From CADEFX01 sp046154585 (lineage in GTDB: Bacteria; Pseudomonadota; Alphaproteobacteria; Rhizobiales; Hyphomicrobiaceae), in NCBI GenBank assembly GCA_046154585.1, contig JBJXDX010000126.1, positions 14,018 through 78,017 on the forward strand: a stretch of DNA of 64,000 nucleotides, in the 5' to 3' direction. The notes beneath the pieces are model-generated. The model was not told the DNA's origin and ran no database searches. It saw nothing but the letters and a program-made list of their open reading frames with translations. Both the position numbers and the translations under genes were made by a program. Shown piece after piece: positions 57,555 through 64,000 of this stretch (positions are counted from its first letter, which is position 1; every line of letters starts with the position of its first letter).

Positions 57555-58571
57555 TCAGTGCACGCGATTGACGCAGAACGAGACGACGTCGGCAAGGGCC
57601 TTGCGCGGGGCCGTGTCGGGGAAAATCGCCAATGCGTCGCGGGCGATGGCGCCGTAGTGGCGGGCCCGCTCGACGGTGGCCTCGATAGCCTTGTGCCTCT
57701 TCATGAGGCCGATGGCGGTTTCCAAGTCTCCGTCCTGCACGTCGCCGGTGGCGAGCGTGCGCTGCCAGAACTCGCGCTCGGAGGCATCGCCGCGGCGGAA
57801 GCACAGGATGACCGGAAGCGTGATCTTGCCCTCACGGAAATCGTCGCCGACCGACTTGCCGAGGCGCGCGCTGTCGCCGAAATAGTCGAGCGCGTCGTCG
57901 ATGAGCTGGAAGGCGATGCCGAGGTTCCGCCCGTAGGACTTGAGGGCGGCCTGCTCGGCGGCCGGCCGGGCTGCTGCAGCCGCACCCACCTCAGCCGCAG
58001 CCGAGAACAGCGCGGCGGTTTTGGCGTCGATGATGGCCAGATACTCGTCCTCGTTGGTCGATGTGTTCTTGGCGGCGGCGAGCTGCATGACCTCGCCTTC
58101 GGCGATGACGGCGGCGGCGTTGGACAGGATCTTGAGGGCCGGCAGCGAGCCGACATCGACCATCATGCGGAAGGCCTGGCCGAGCAGGAAATCGCCGACC
58201 AGCACGCTCGCCTGGTTGCCCCATACCAGACGCGCCGAGGGCTTGCCGCGCCGGTAGTCGCTGTCATCGACCACGTCGTCGTGCAGCAGGGTGGCGGTGT
58301 GCATGAACTCGACTGCCGCAGCCAGGCGAATGTGGCCATCGCCGCGATAGCCCGACAGCTTGGCCGAGGCCAGCGTCAGCATGGGCCGCAACCGCTTGCC
58401 GCCGGAATCGATGAGGTGGTGCGCCAGCTTGGGGATCATCTCGACGTCGGACACGGCCTTGTCGAGGATGAGGTGGTTAACCGCAGCCATATCCTCCGAC
58501 ACGAGCGCAAGCAGCGGTTGCAGCCCTGCGGCCGGGTCACGCGCTTCGTCGAGGGGTATGACGACGCCCAA
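57555..58571 (-). CDS. ispB: All-trans polyprenyl (octaprenyl/decaprenyl) diphosphate synthase
   Basis: A 338-residue prenyl synthase that makes the quinone side chain. The first Asp-rich motif is LLHDDVVDDSDYRRG and the second is QLIDDALDYFG; SGGKRLRPML and the GDFLLGQAF segment are also typical. The start is probably TTG at 58571 (LGVVIPLDEARDP), with AGGAAA seven bases upstream, because no ATG lies near and further upstream sequence has no family match. Alphaproteobacteria mostly make ubiquinone-10, so a decaprenyl product is plausible. It lies 53 bases before der and diverges from a DUF2007 gene. Confidence 0.88.
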   Translation of the reverse strand: MGVVIPLDEARDPAAGLQPLLALVSEDMAAVNHLILDKAVSDVEMIPKLAHHLIDSGGKRLRPMLTLASAKLSGYRGDGHIRLAAAVEFMHTATLLHDDVVDDSDYRRGKPSARLVWGNQASVLVGDFLLGQAFRMMVDVGSLPALKILSNAAAVIAEGEVMQLAAAKNTSTNEDEYLAIIDAKTAALFSAAAEVGAAAAARPAAEQAALKSYGRNLGIAFQLIDDALDYFGDSARLGKSVGDDFREGKITLPVILCFRRGDASEREFWQRTLATGDVQDGDLETAIGLMKRHKAIEATVERARHYGAIARDALAIFPDTAPRKALADVVSFCVNRVH

Positions 58572-58658
58572 TGGCTTGTTTCCTGAAGTCGAATGCGATC
58601 CCAGCGGATATACTGCAGGACTTCGAACCGTCAAGCCGTATCGGGGACACAAAGCCGC

Positions 58659-58910
58659 ATGCGCAGCGTACTCCAGGCCACCGATCCGGTGGTGATCAGC
58701 TTTGCGGAGGCGCTTCTGCGCGAGGCGGGCATCTCCCTCCACGTCGCCGACGTGAACATGAGCATCGTCGAAGGATCGATCAGCATTTTTCCGCGGCGCG
58801 TGCTGGTGCCGGATGAGGACTGGGAGCGGGCGCGGCGCATTCTCGTCGATGCGGAGCTGAATGCCTGGCTTCCGGACGCCGGCGCAAGCGAGGCCGGACC
58901 CAAAGCGTGA
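58659..58910 (+). CDS. DUF2007 small protein
   Basis: An 83-residue protein matching the DUF2007/putative signal-transducing family: TDPVVISFAEALLREAGISLHV, then GSISIFPRRVLVPDEDWERARRIL. In Hyphomicrobiales it commonly lies just here, divergent from the polyprenyl synthase and in front of the TrmN6-like methyltransferase. The ATG at 58659 starts the fold directly. The following gene begins seven bases after the stop, so they are cotranscribed. The function is unknown. Confidence 0.85.
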   Translation: MRSVLQATDPVVISFAEALLREAGISLHVADVNMSIVEGSISIFPRRVLVPDEDWERARRILVDAELNAWLPDAGASEAGPKA

Positions 58911-58917
58911 CGCGACA

Positions 58918-59676
58918 ATGGACCTGACCGACGATGCGTGCCTGGGCGGAGCGCGGCTCATCCTGCCGCCGAAGCGGAGCGATCGCGCGGGGCTTGATGC
59001 CGTGCTGCTGGCTGCGGCTTGCCCTGCGCGTGGAGGTGAAAACGTTGTCGATGCCGGCGCGGGCGTCGGCACGGTCGGGCTTTGTGTCGCGCGGCGGGTC
59101 GAGGATGTGCGTGTCACGCTGGTGGAGATGGAGCCGGAGCTGGCGGACCTGGCGCGGCAGAATGTGGAGCGCAACGGACTGGCCGTGCGTGTTGCCGTCG
59201 TCGACGCGGATGTCAGGGATGGCGGGCGGCCGTTCCATGCCGAGGCCGGCGGCCTGACGGCGGGGGCATTCGCGCATGCGGTTGCCAATCCCCCGTATCT
59301 TTCAGCCGGTGACGGCACTGAGCCGACCAACCGTCTCAAGGCAGCGGCACACAGCATGCCGGGCGACGACCTCGATCAGTGGGTGCGGTTTCTCGCCACC
59401 GCGCTGACAGGCGACGGCACGGCGACAATGATCCATCGGGCCGATGCGTTGAGACCGCTGCTGGGCGCGTTCGACAGCCGGTTCGGAGCTATCAAGGTTT
59501 TTCCCATCTTTCCGCGTGAGGGGATGGCCGCGAACCGGATCATCGTGCACGGCGTGAAGGGCAGCCGGGCACCGTTGCAAATCCTGCCTGGCCTCGTTCT
59601 GCATGGCGACGCACATGAGTTCCGGCCGCAAGCCGAGGCGATTCTGCGCGACGGCGCGGCTTTGATGCTGGAGTGA
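58918..59676 (+). CDS. TrmN6-like methyltransferase
   Basis: A 252-residue Rossmann-fold methyltransferase. Motif I is ENVVDAGAGVGTVGLCVARRV, the acidic loop is TLVEMEPELADLARQNVERNG, and the catalytic motif is VANPPYLSAGD (NPPY), typical of enzymes modifying an exocyclic amino group on a nucleic acid base. The N-terminus carries LPPKRSDRAGLDAVLLAAACP, as in tRNA1(Val) A37 N6-methyltransferase homologues. The ATG at 58918 follows the DUF2007 stop by seven bases. The exact substrate is not proven. Confidence 0.82.
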   Translation: MDLTDDACLGGARLILPPKRSDRAGLDAVLLAAACPARGGENVVDAGAGVGTVGLCVARRVEDVRVTLVEMEPELADLARQNVERNGLAVRVAVVDADVRDGGRPFHAEAGGLTAGAFAHAVANPPYLSAGDGTEPTNRLKAAAHSMPGDDLDQWVRFLATALTGDGTATMIHRADALRPLLGAFDSRFGAIKVFPIFPREGMAANRIIVHGVKGSRAPLQILPGLVLHGDAHEFRPQAEAILRDGAALMLE

Positions 59677-59799
59677 ACCGGCAAAGCTTGTGGCGGGTCC
59701 ATCCTGCCGATACAAACGGGTGCGCGCAGATCTCAGCTGACCGCCGAAGTACCGGCAGCTTCGAGCACATGTAACCCCAGCATTTGCGAAAGTGGATCG

Positions 59800-60648
59800 A
59801 TGTCCCTGTTCTCCCGCAAGCCTACGGTTCCCGTCCTGCGCTTCTCGGGGCCGATCGGCATGGCGTCGCCCATGCGGCCGGGGCTTTCCATCGGCTCGGC
59901 GGCCGGCGCGATCGAGAAGGCGTTCGCGCTGTCGAAGCTGCCGACGGTGGCGATCGTCATCAACTCGCCCGGCGGGTCGCCGGTGCAGTCGCACCTGCTG
60001 TTCAAGCGCATCCGGCAGTTGGCGGCCGAGAAGGAGAAGAAGGTCTACGTCTTCTGCGAGGATGTGGCGGCATCGGGCGGATATTTCCTGGCGGTCGCGG
60101 GCGACGAGATTTACGCGGACCCCTCCTCCATCGTCGGCTCGATCGGCGTGATCTCGGCGAGCTTCGGACTGGAGAAGGCGATCGCCAAGCTCGGGATCGA
60201 GCGGCGGGTGTACACCGCCGGGCTGCACAAGGGCTCGCTCGATCCGTTTCTTCCCGAGAAGCCGGAGGAAATCGAGCGCCTCAAGGAGATCCAGCGCGAC
60301 GTTCACGCGGTTTTTATCGACGTGGTGAAGCAGCGGCGCGGGGCCAGACTCAAAGCGCCGGACGCGGAGCTGTTCACGGGTGCGTTCTGGTCGGGGCCGA
60401 AGGCCGTGGCGCTCGGATTGATCGATGGAATCACGGATTTGCGCACGCGCATGCGCGAGTTGCATGGCGACAAGGTGCGGCTGCGCGTGATCCCGCTGGA
60501 GGGCGGCGGATGGCTGTCGCGGCGCCTGCGGCGGCTGCCGGGACTTGGCGGCGGAAGCCTGCCGGCGCTTGCCCTACCTTCGACACTGGGCGATGATTTG
60601 ATCTCTGCCATCGAGGTGCGCGCGCTGTGGTCGCGCTACGGCCTCTGA
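59800..60648 (+). CDS. S49 family (SppA-like) serine peptidase
   Basis: A 282-residue signal-peptide-peptidase-like enzyme. The nucleophile Ser92 is in EDVAASGGYFLAVAGDEIYA. The general-base Lys is probably Lys145 in TAGLHKGSLDPFLP, the expected 53 residues later. INSPGGSPVQSHLLFKRI gives the oxyanion region. Unlike E. coli SppA it has a single domain and no obvious N-terminal membrane anchor, so it is of the short type. It probably degrades cleaved signal peptides or acts in the cytoplasm. It is typical of the Hyphomicrobiales gene order upstream of glyQ. Confidence 0.88.
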   Translation: MSLFSRKPTVPVLRFSGPIGMASPMRPGLSIGSAAGAIEKAFALSKLPTVAIVINSPGGSPVQSHLLFKRIRQLAAEKEKKVYVFCEDVAASGGYFLAVAGDEIYADPSSIVGSIGVISASFGLEKAIAKLGIERRVYTAGLHKGSLDPFLPEKPEEIERLKEIQRDVHAVFIDVVKQRRGARLKAPDAELFTGAFWSGPKAVALGLIDGITDLRTRMRELHGDKVRLRVIPLEGGGWLSRRLRRLPGLGGGSLPALALPSTLGDDLISAIEVRALWSRYGL

Positions 60649-60672
60649 TGCAGTTGCGGCTGGGAGTGCGGC

Positions 60673-60876
60673 ATGCCTCACCTCGTGGGTTTGATGCTGA
60701 TCGGTGCCGGACTGTATGCCGGGTATCGTGCGCTGGCGCGTGTCGCGGGCAGGATGACAGATGAGATGCGGCGCGCCGAGGCCGAGGTACGCGTCCGGAC
60801 GGTCCACGAAAAGCACATGGGTACGCTCGAGTACGATCCGGCGAGCGGCGTCTATCGGCCGGTCGATCGGCGCTAG
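60673..60876 (+). CDS. Small hypothetical protein between S49 peptidase and glyQ
   Basis: A 67-residue protein with one hydrophobic N-terminal segment (HLVGLMLIGAGLYAGYRALARVAG) and a charged helical middle (RMTDEMRRAEAEVRVRTV). It ends with the motif GTLEYDPASGVYRPVD, which recurs in small rhizobial proteins at this locus. It is probably a membrane-anchored peptide. GGGAGTGCGGC precedes the ATG. The function is unknown. Confidence 0.7.
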   Translation: MPHLVGLMLIGAGLYAGYRALARVAGRMTDEMRRAEAEVRVRTVHEKHMGTLEYDPASGVYRPVDRR

Positions 60877-61011
60877 ACGGCAACAGTCTGAAACATAGGC
60901 CGATTCGCACACGCGCTGTCTCGCAGAGGCGAGCGGACGCGCCGACGGTGCAAGACAATCCAGATGACGCCCGGGAGCATTTGCGTATAGTGCGCGCGCA
61001 ACACCATCCCG

Positions 61012-61992
61012 ATGCGAGCCATGCCCAACACACCGGCCAAATCCGCCGGCGCCAAACCTGCACCTGCCGATCCGGCGCTGCGACCGAAAGAGTCCTTCCA
61101 GGACCTGATCCTGACGCTGCAGCAGTTCTGGGGCGCGCAGGGGTGCGTGGTGCTGCAGCCTTACGACATGGAGGTGGGGGCGGGGACGTTCCATCCGGCG
61201 ACGACGCTGCGGGCTTTGGGGCCGAAGGCGTGGAACGCGGCCTACGTGCAGCCGTCGCGCCGGCCGAAGGACGGCCGCTACGGCGAAAATCCGAACCGGA
61301 TGCAGCACTACTACCAGTTCCAGGTGATCATGAAGCCGGCGCCGGCCGACATCCTGGACCTGTACCTTCAGAGCCTGGACGCCATCGGGATCGATACGGC
61401 CACCAACGACATCCGCTTCGTCGAGGACGACTGGGAGAGCCCGACGCTGGGCGCCTGGGGGCTCGGCTGGGAGGTGTGGTGCAACGGCATGGAGGTGACG
61501 CAGTTCACGTACTTCCAGCAGGTGGGCGGGTTCGACTGCTCGCCGGTGCCGGGCGAGATCACGTATGGCCTGGAGCGGCTCGCCATGTACGTGCAGGGCG
61601 TAGATCGCGTCTTCGATCTCAACTTCAACGGCCGTACCGACGCGCGCAAGCTGACGTATGGCGACGTATTCCTGCAGGCCGAGCAGGAATATTCGCGCTA
61701 TAATTTCGAGCATGCCGATACGGCCGCGCTGCTGCAGCACTTCCGCGATGCGGAGAAGGAGTGCCAGGCGCTGCTGGAGAAGGGCGCGCCGAAGCCCCAA
61801 GACAACGACAAGCATCACAAGCTGGCCCTGCCGGCCTATGACCAGTGCATCAAGGCGAGCCACATCTTCAACCTGCTGGATGCGCGCGGCGTGATCTCGG
61901 TGACCGAGCGGCAGAGCTACATCCTGCGCGTGCGCGAGCTGAGCAAGGCGTGCTGTGGCGCGTGGCTGCAGACGGCGGGAGGCGGGGCGTGA
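61012..61992 (+). CDS. glyQ: Glycyl-tRNA synthetase alpha subunit
   Basis: A 326-residue class II synthetase subunit that activates glycine. Motifs are SFQDLILTLQQFWGAQGCVV, QPYDMEVGAGTFHPATTLRALGP, AYVQPSRRPKDGRYGENPNRMQHYYQFQV, and VGGFDCSPVPGEITYGLERLAMYVQG. A second ATG at 61021 (MPNTPAKSAG) is equally possible as the start, since neither has a clear ribosome binding site. The Ala/Pro/Lys-rich first 25 residues are a poorly conserved extension. It is followed by glyS after 290 bases of repeat-rich DNA. Confidence 0.95.
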   Translation: MRAMPNTPAKSAGAKPAPADPALRPKESFQDLILTLQQFWGAQGCVVLQPYDMEVGAGTFHPATTLRALGPKAWNAAYVQPSRRPKDGRYGENPNRMQHYYQFQVIMKPAPADILDLYLQSLDAIGIDTATNDIRFVEDDWESPTLGAWGLGWEVWCNGMEVTQFTYFQQVGGFDCSPVPGEITYGLERLAMYVQGVDRVFDLNFNGRTDARKLTYGDVFLQAEQEYSRYNFEHADTAALLQHFRDAEKECQALLEKGAPKPQDNDKHHKLALPAYDQCIKASHIFNLLDARGVISVTERQSYILRVRELSKACCGAWLQTAGGGA

Positions 61993-62011
61993 CCTACACT
62001 GCAACCTCATG

Positions 62012-62168
62012 TGTCATCCCGGGCGGAGCGCGCGAGCGCGGAGACCCGGGACCCAGGGGCGACTTGGTAGGGTGGCTGCCGCATGTGGCACTGGGTCCCG
62101 GCTCGCGCGCGGGAACATGGGCACGCGGACATAAGCAACACTGCGGCCCGCGCTTGACCGGGATGACA
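62012..62168. repeat. Palindromic intergenic element between glyQ and glyS
   Basis: TGTCATCCCGG (62012-62022) and CCGGGATGACA (62158-62168) are perfect 11-bp inverted ends. Inside, GACCCGGGACCCAG pairs with CTGGGTCCCGG. TGTCATCCCGG...CCGGGATGACA elements are a common dispersed family in Bradyrhizobium-like genomes. Confidence 0.75.
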
Positions 62169-62246
62169 GCATCCCGGGAGCGGAGCGCGATTGACCGAGC
62201 CTGCCACTGCCCCTCACGTCGTGTCGTAAACACGCCTACGGCATGG

Positions 62247-62272
62247 CCCTCTCCCCGCTCGCGGGGAGAGGG
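62247..62272 (+). other. Perfect 12-bp hairpin overlapping the glyS ribosome binding site
   Basis: CCCTCTCCCCGC and GCGGGGAGAGGG are perfect complements around a TC loop. The purine-rich right arm runs into GGGGAG, the ribosome binding site of glyS at 62284, so folding could reduce glyS translation. Confidence 0.7.
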
Positions 62273-62283
62273 GGAGTGTGCCC

Positions 62284-64000
62284 ATGTCTGAACTCTTGCT
62301 TGAACTGTTCTCCGAAGAGATTCCGGCGCGGATGCAGGGGCGGGCCTCGGAGGATTTGAAGCGGCTGGTGGTGGAGGGGCTGAAGGCGCAGGGCCTCGAG
62401 GTGGGCAAGGCGCAGGCGTTTGCGACGCCGCGGCGGTTGACGCTTGTGGTGGAGGGTGTGCCGGCCAAGTCGCCCGGCGTCAGCGAGGAGCGCAAGGGGC
62501 CGCGCGTCGGTGCGCCGGCGCAGGCGATCGCGGGGTTCGTGAAATCGGCGGGGCTCGCGTCGATCGAGGAGGCGACCGTCGTCAAGGACGAGAAGAAAGG
62601 CGACTTCTATGTCGTCAGGATCGAGAAGGCGGGGCGGCCAGCCACAGAAGTTATTGCGCCGGTTATTGCCGAAGTCCTTTGGGCGTTCCCCTGGCAAAAA
62701 TCTATGAAGTGGGGGGAGAGCGAAGAATGGCAGGCGCGCGTTACGGATAAAGCCCTGACAACCACCTCTTCCGTTCGAATTGGGCAAGTCTTCAAGTGGG
62801 TTCGCCCACTACATTCAATCGTTTGCCTGCTTGACGGCAAGATCATCGATGACCTGATCGTTGGCCCGGTCAAAGCTGGCGCGATCACGCGCGGGCATCG
62901 ATTTCATGGCAACGAGGACATCACGGTCGCGGGCTTCGTCGACTATGCGACCAAGCTGAAGGCCAACAAGGTGCTGCTGCTCGCGTCCGAGCGCGTGGAG
63001 ATGATCCGCGAGCAGGCCGAGGCGCAGGCGAAGGCGCACAAGCTGGAGCTGGTGGCCGACGAGGCGCTGCTGGCCGAGAACGCGGGGCTGACCGAGTGGC
63101 CGACGGTGCTAACGGGCAGCTTCGACGAGGCGTTCCTCAAGGTGCCGGCGGAATGCCTGATGCTGTCCATGAAGCAGCACCAGAAGTGCTTCTCGCTCAG
63201 GCATCCGAAGTCCGGCAAGCTTGCCAACAAATTTCTCGCCGTGTCGAACCTGATCGCTAAGGACGCCGGCAAGCAGATCGTCTCGGGCAACGAGAAGGTG
63301 ATCGCGGCGCGGCTGTCGGATGCACGGTTCTTCTGGGAGCAAGACCTGAAGCGGCCGCTCGACGAGATGCGGCTGGCGCTGAAGGACATCACGTTCCACG
63401 AGAAGCTCGGGAGCCAGTGGGATCGCGTGGAGCGCGTGGCGGAGCTGGCGCATCAGATCGCCGGATCGGTGGATGCCGACAAGGACGATGCGCGGCGGGC
63501 GGCGCAGCTCAGCAAGGCCGACCTGGTGTCGGGGATGGTGGGGGAATTTCCCGAGTTGCAGGGGCTGATGGGGCGGTACTATGCCGAGGCCGGCGGCATC
63601 AAACCCGAGACCGCGCGCGCCATCGAGCTGCACTACAAGCCGAAGGGGCCGTCCGACACGGTGCCGAAGGTGGAGGACGGCGACGCCGTGGCGGTGGCCG
63701 TGGCACTGGCCGACAAGCTCGACACGCTGGTGGGGTTCTGGTCGATCGGCGAGAAGCCGACCGGTTCGGGCGACCCGTTCCAGCTGCGGCGGGCGGCGCT
63801 GGGTGTCATCCGCATCGTGCTGGAGAACGATCTCAGGCTGCCGTTGCGGCATGCGTTCGAACTCGCGGGCGGGCAGCCCAAGGCGGGCGACGATCTGCTC
63901 GCGTTCTTCACCGACCGGCTGAAGGTCTATCTGCGCGACCAGGGTGCGCGGCACGATCTCGTCGACGCAGTTTTGGCGGCGGGCCAGCAGGACGACCTCG
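62284..64000 (+). CDS. glyS: Glycyl-tRNA synthetase beta subunit (partial, runs off the window)
   Basis: The frame is open from ATG 62284 to the window end, 572 codons of about 700-750. It starts SELLLELFSEEIPARMQGRA, the standard GlyS start. Further family blocks are FATPRRLTLVVEGVP, RKGPRVGAPAQAIAGF, FKWVRPLHSIVCLLDG, GHRFHGNEDITVAGFVDY, ECLMLSMKQHQKCFSL, NEKVIAARLSDARFFWEQD and SKADLVSGMVGEFPELQGLMGRYYA. Between KSMKWG and KWVRPLHS there are about 20 extra residues (ESEEWQARVTDKALTTTSSV region). That part, about 62635-62870, uses many A/T-ending codons unlike the rest of the gene. Confidence 0.94.
   Translation, partial: MSELLLELFSEEIPARMQGRASEDLKRLVVEGLKAQGLEVGKAQAFATPRRLTLVVEGVPAKSPGVSEERKGPRVGAPAQAIAGFVKSAGLASIEEATVVKDEKKGDFYVVRIEKAGRPATEVIAPVIAEVLWAFPWQKSMKWGESEEWQARVTDKALTTTSSVRIGQVFKWVRPLHSIVCLLDGKIIDDLIVGPVKAGAITRGHRFHGNEDITVAGFVDYATKLKANKVLLLASERVEMIREQAEAQAKAHKLELVADEALLAENAGLTEWPTVLTGSFDEAFLKVPAECLMLSMKQHQKCFSLRHPKSGKLANKFLAVSNLIAKDAGKQIVSGNEKVIAARLSDARFFWEQDLKRPLDEMRLALKDITFHEKLGSQWDRVERVAELAHQIAGSVDADKDDARRAAQLSKADLVSGMVGEFPELQGLMGRYYAEAGGIKPETARAIELHYKPKGPSDTVPKVEDGDAVAVAVALADKLDTLVGFWSIGEKPTGSGDPFQLRRAALGVIRIVLENDLRLPLRHAFELAGGQPKAGDDLLAFFTDRLKVYLRDQGARHDLVDAVLAAGQQDDL

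Overview
The window is high-GC DNA from an alphaproteobacterium, most likely a member of the Hyphomicrobiales (Rhizobiales). The evidence is the gene content: HWE and HisKA_2 histidine kinases, DUF1236 proteins, a BcsS-type protein, a phasin, the ligase/exonuclease damage pair, serine-glyoxylate aminotransferase, and candidate EcfG-type stress promoters (GGAAC-N16/17-CGTT). The genus cannot be fixed from sequence reading alone; a Hyphomicrobium-like organism would fit.

Positions 1-11120 look like an accessory region. They hold small secreted proteins of unknown function, an opgGH pair for periplasmic glucans with a fatty acid desaturase, and a two-receiver plus GAF/HisKA_2 kinase set. They also hold several gene remnants: an SDR tail, an AEC permease head, and a truncated copy of a small membrane protein gene. 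The region ends at 11069-11120 in the 3' part of a tRNA-Gln(UUG) gene with no 5' half, which is what the far end of a tRNA-integrated island looks like. Several genes here have EcfG-like promoters, so stress control is a plausible common theme.

Positions 11124-25284 carry a ZnuD-like TonB receptor with a Zur-like operator, then a two-gene signalling operon. That operon encodes a soluble kinase with about eight tandem 92-residue HAMP-type units and three receivers, and a REC-PAS-HWE-REC kinase. A hydantoinase A/B pair follows. Positions 25434-38210 carry a c-di-GMP/exopolysaccharide module: a GGDEF-EAL protein divergent from an HlyD-like protein and a PilZ glycosyltransferase. A PcfJ-like protein, a phasin, the DNA ligase and exonuclease pair, a BcsS-like protein and a universal stress protein come next.

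Positions 38269-49609 are metabolic. A minus-strand group encodes serine-glyoxylate aminotransferase, a secreted protein and an MFS transporter. A plus-strand set encodes an FAD/Fe-S oxidoreductase, a TRAP transporter (dctPQM) with a GntR-like operator, an amidase and a RibD-like reductase.

Positions 49700-55380 form a second accessory patch bounded by related short repeats in inverted orientation. It contains an FkbM methyltransferase, an IS91-type element whose integrase has lost its catalytic C-terminal motifs, a frameshifted small gene, and divergent Cys-rich and SHOCT genes that share a perfect FNR/FixK-type box. A periplasmic protein resembling the P19 iron-binding family ends the patch.

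From 55479 to the end the window returns to housekeeping genes: holC, der, a polyprenyl diphosphate synthase, a DUF2007 protein, a TrmN6-like methyltransferase, an S49 peptidase, glyQ and the start of glyS, which runs off the window.
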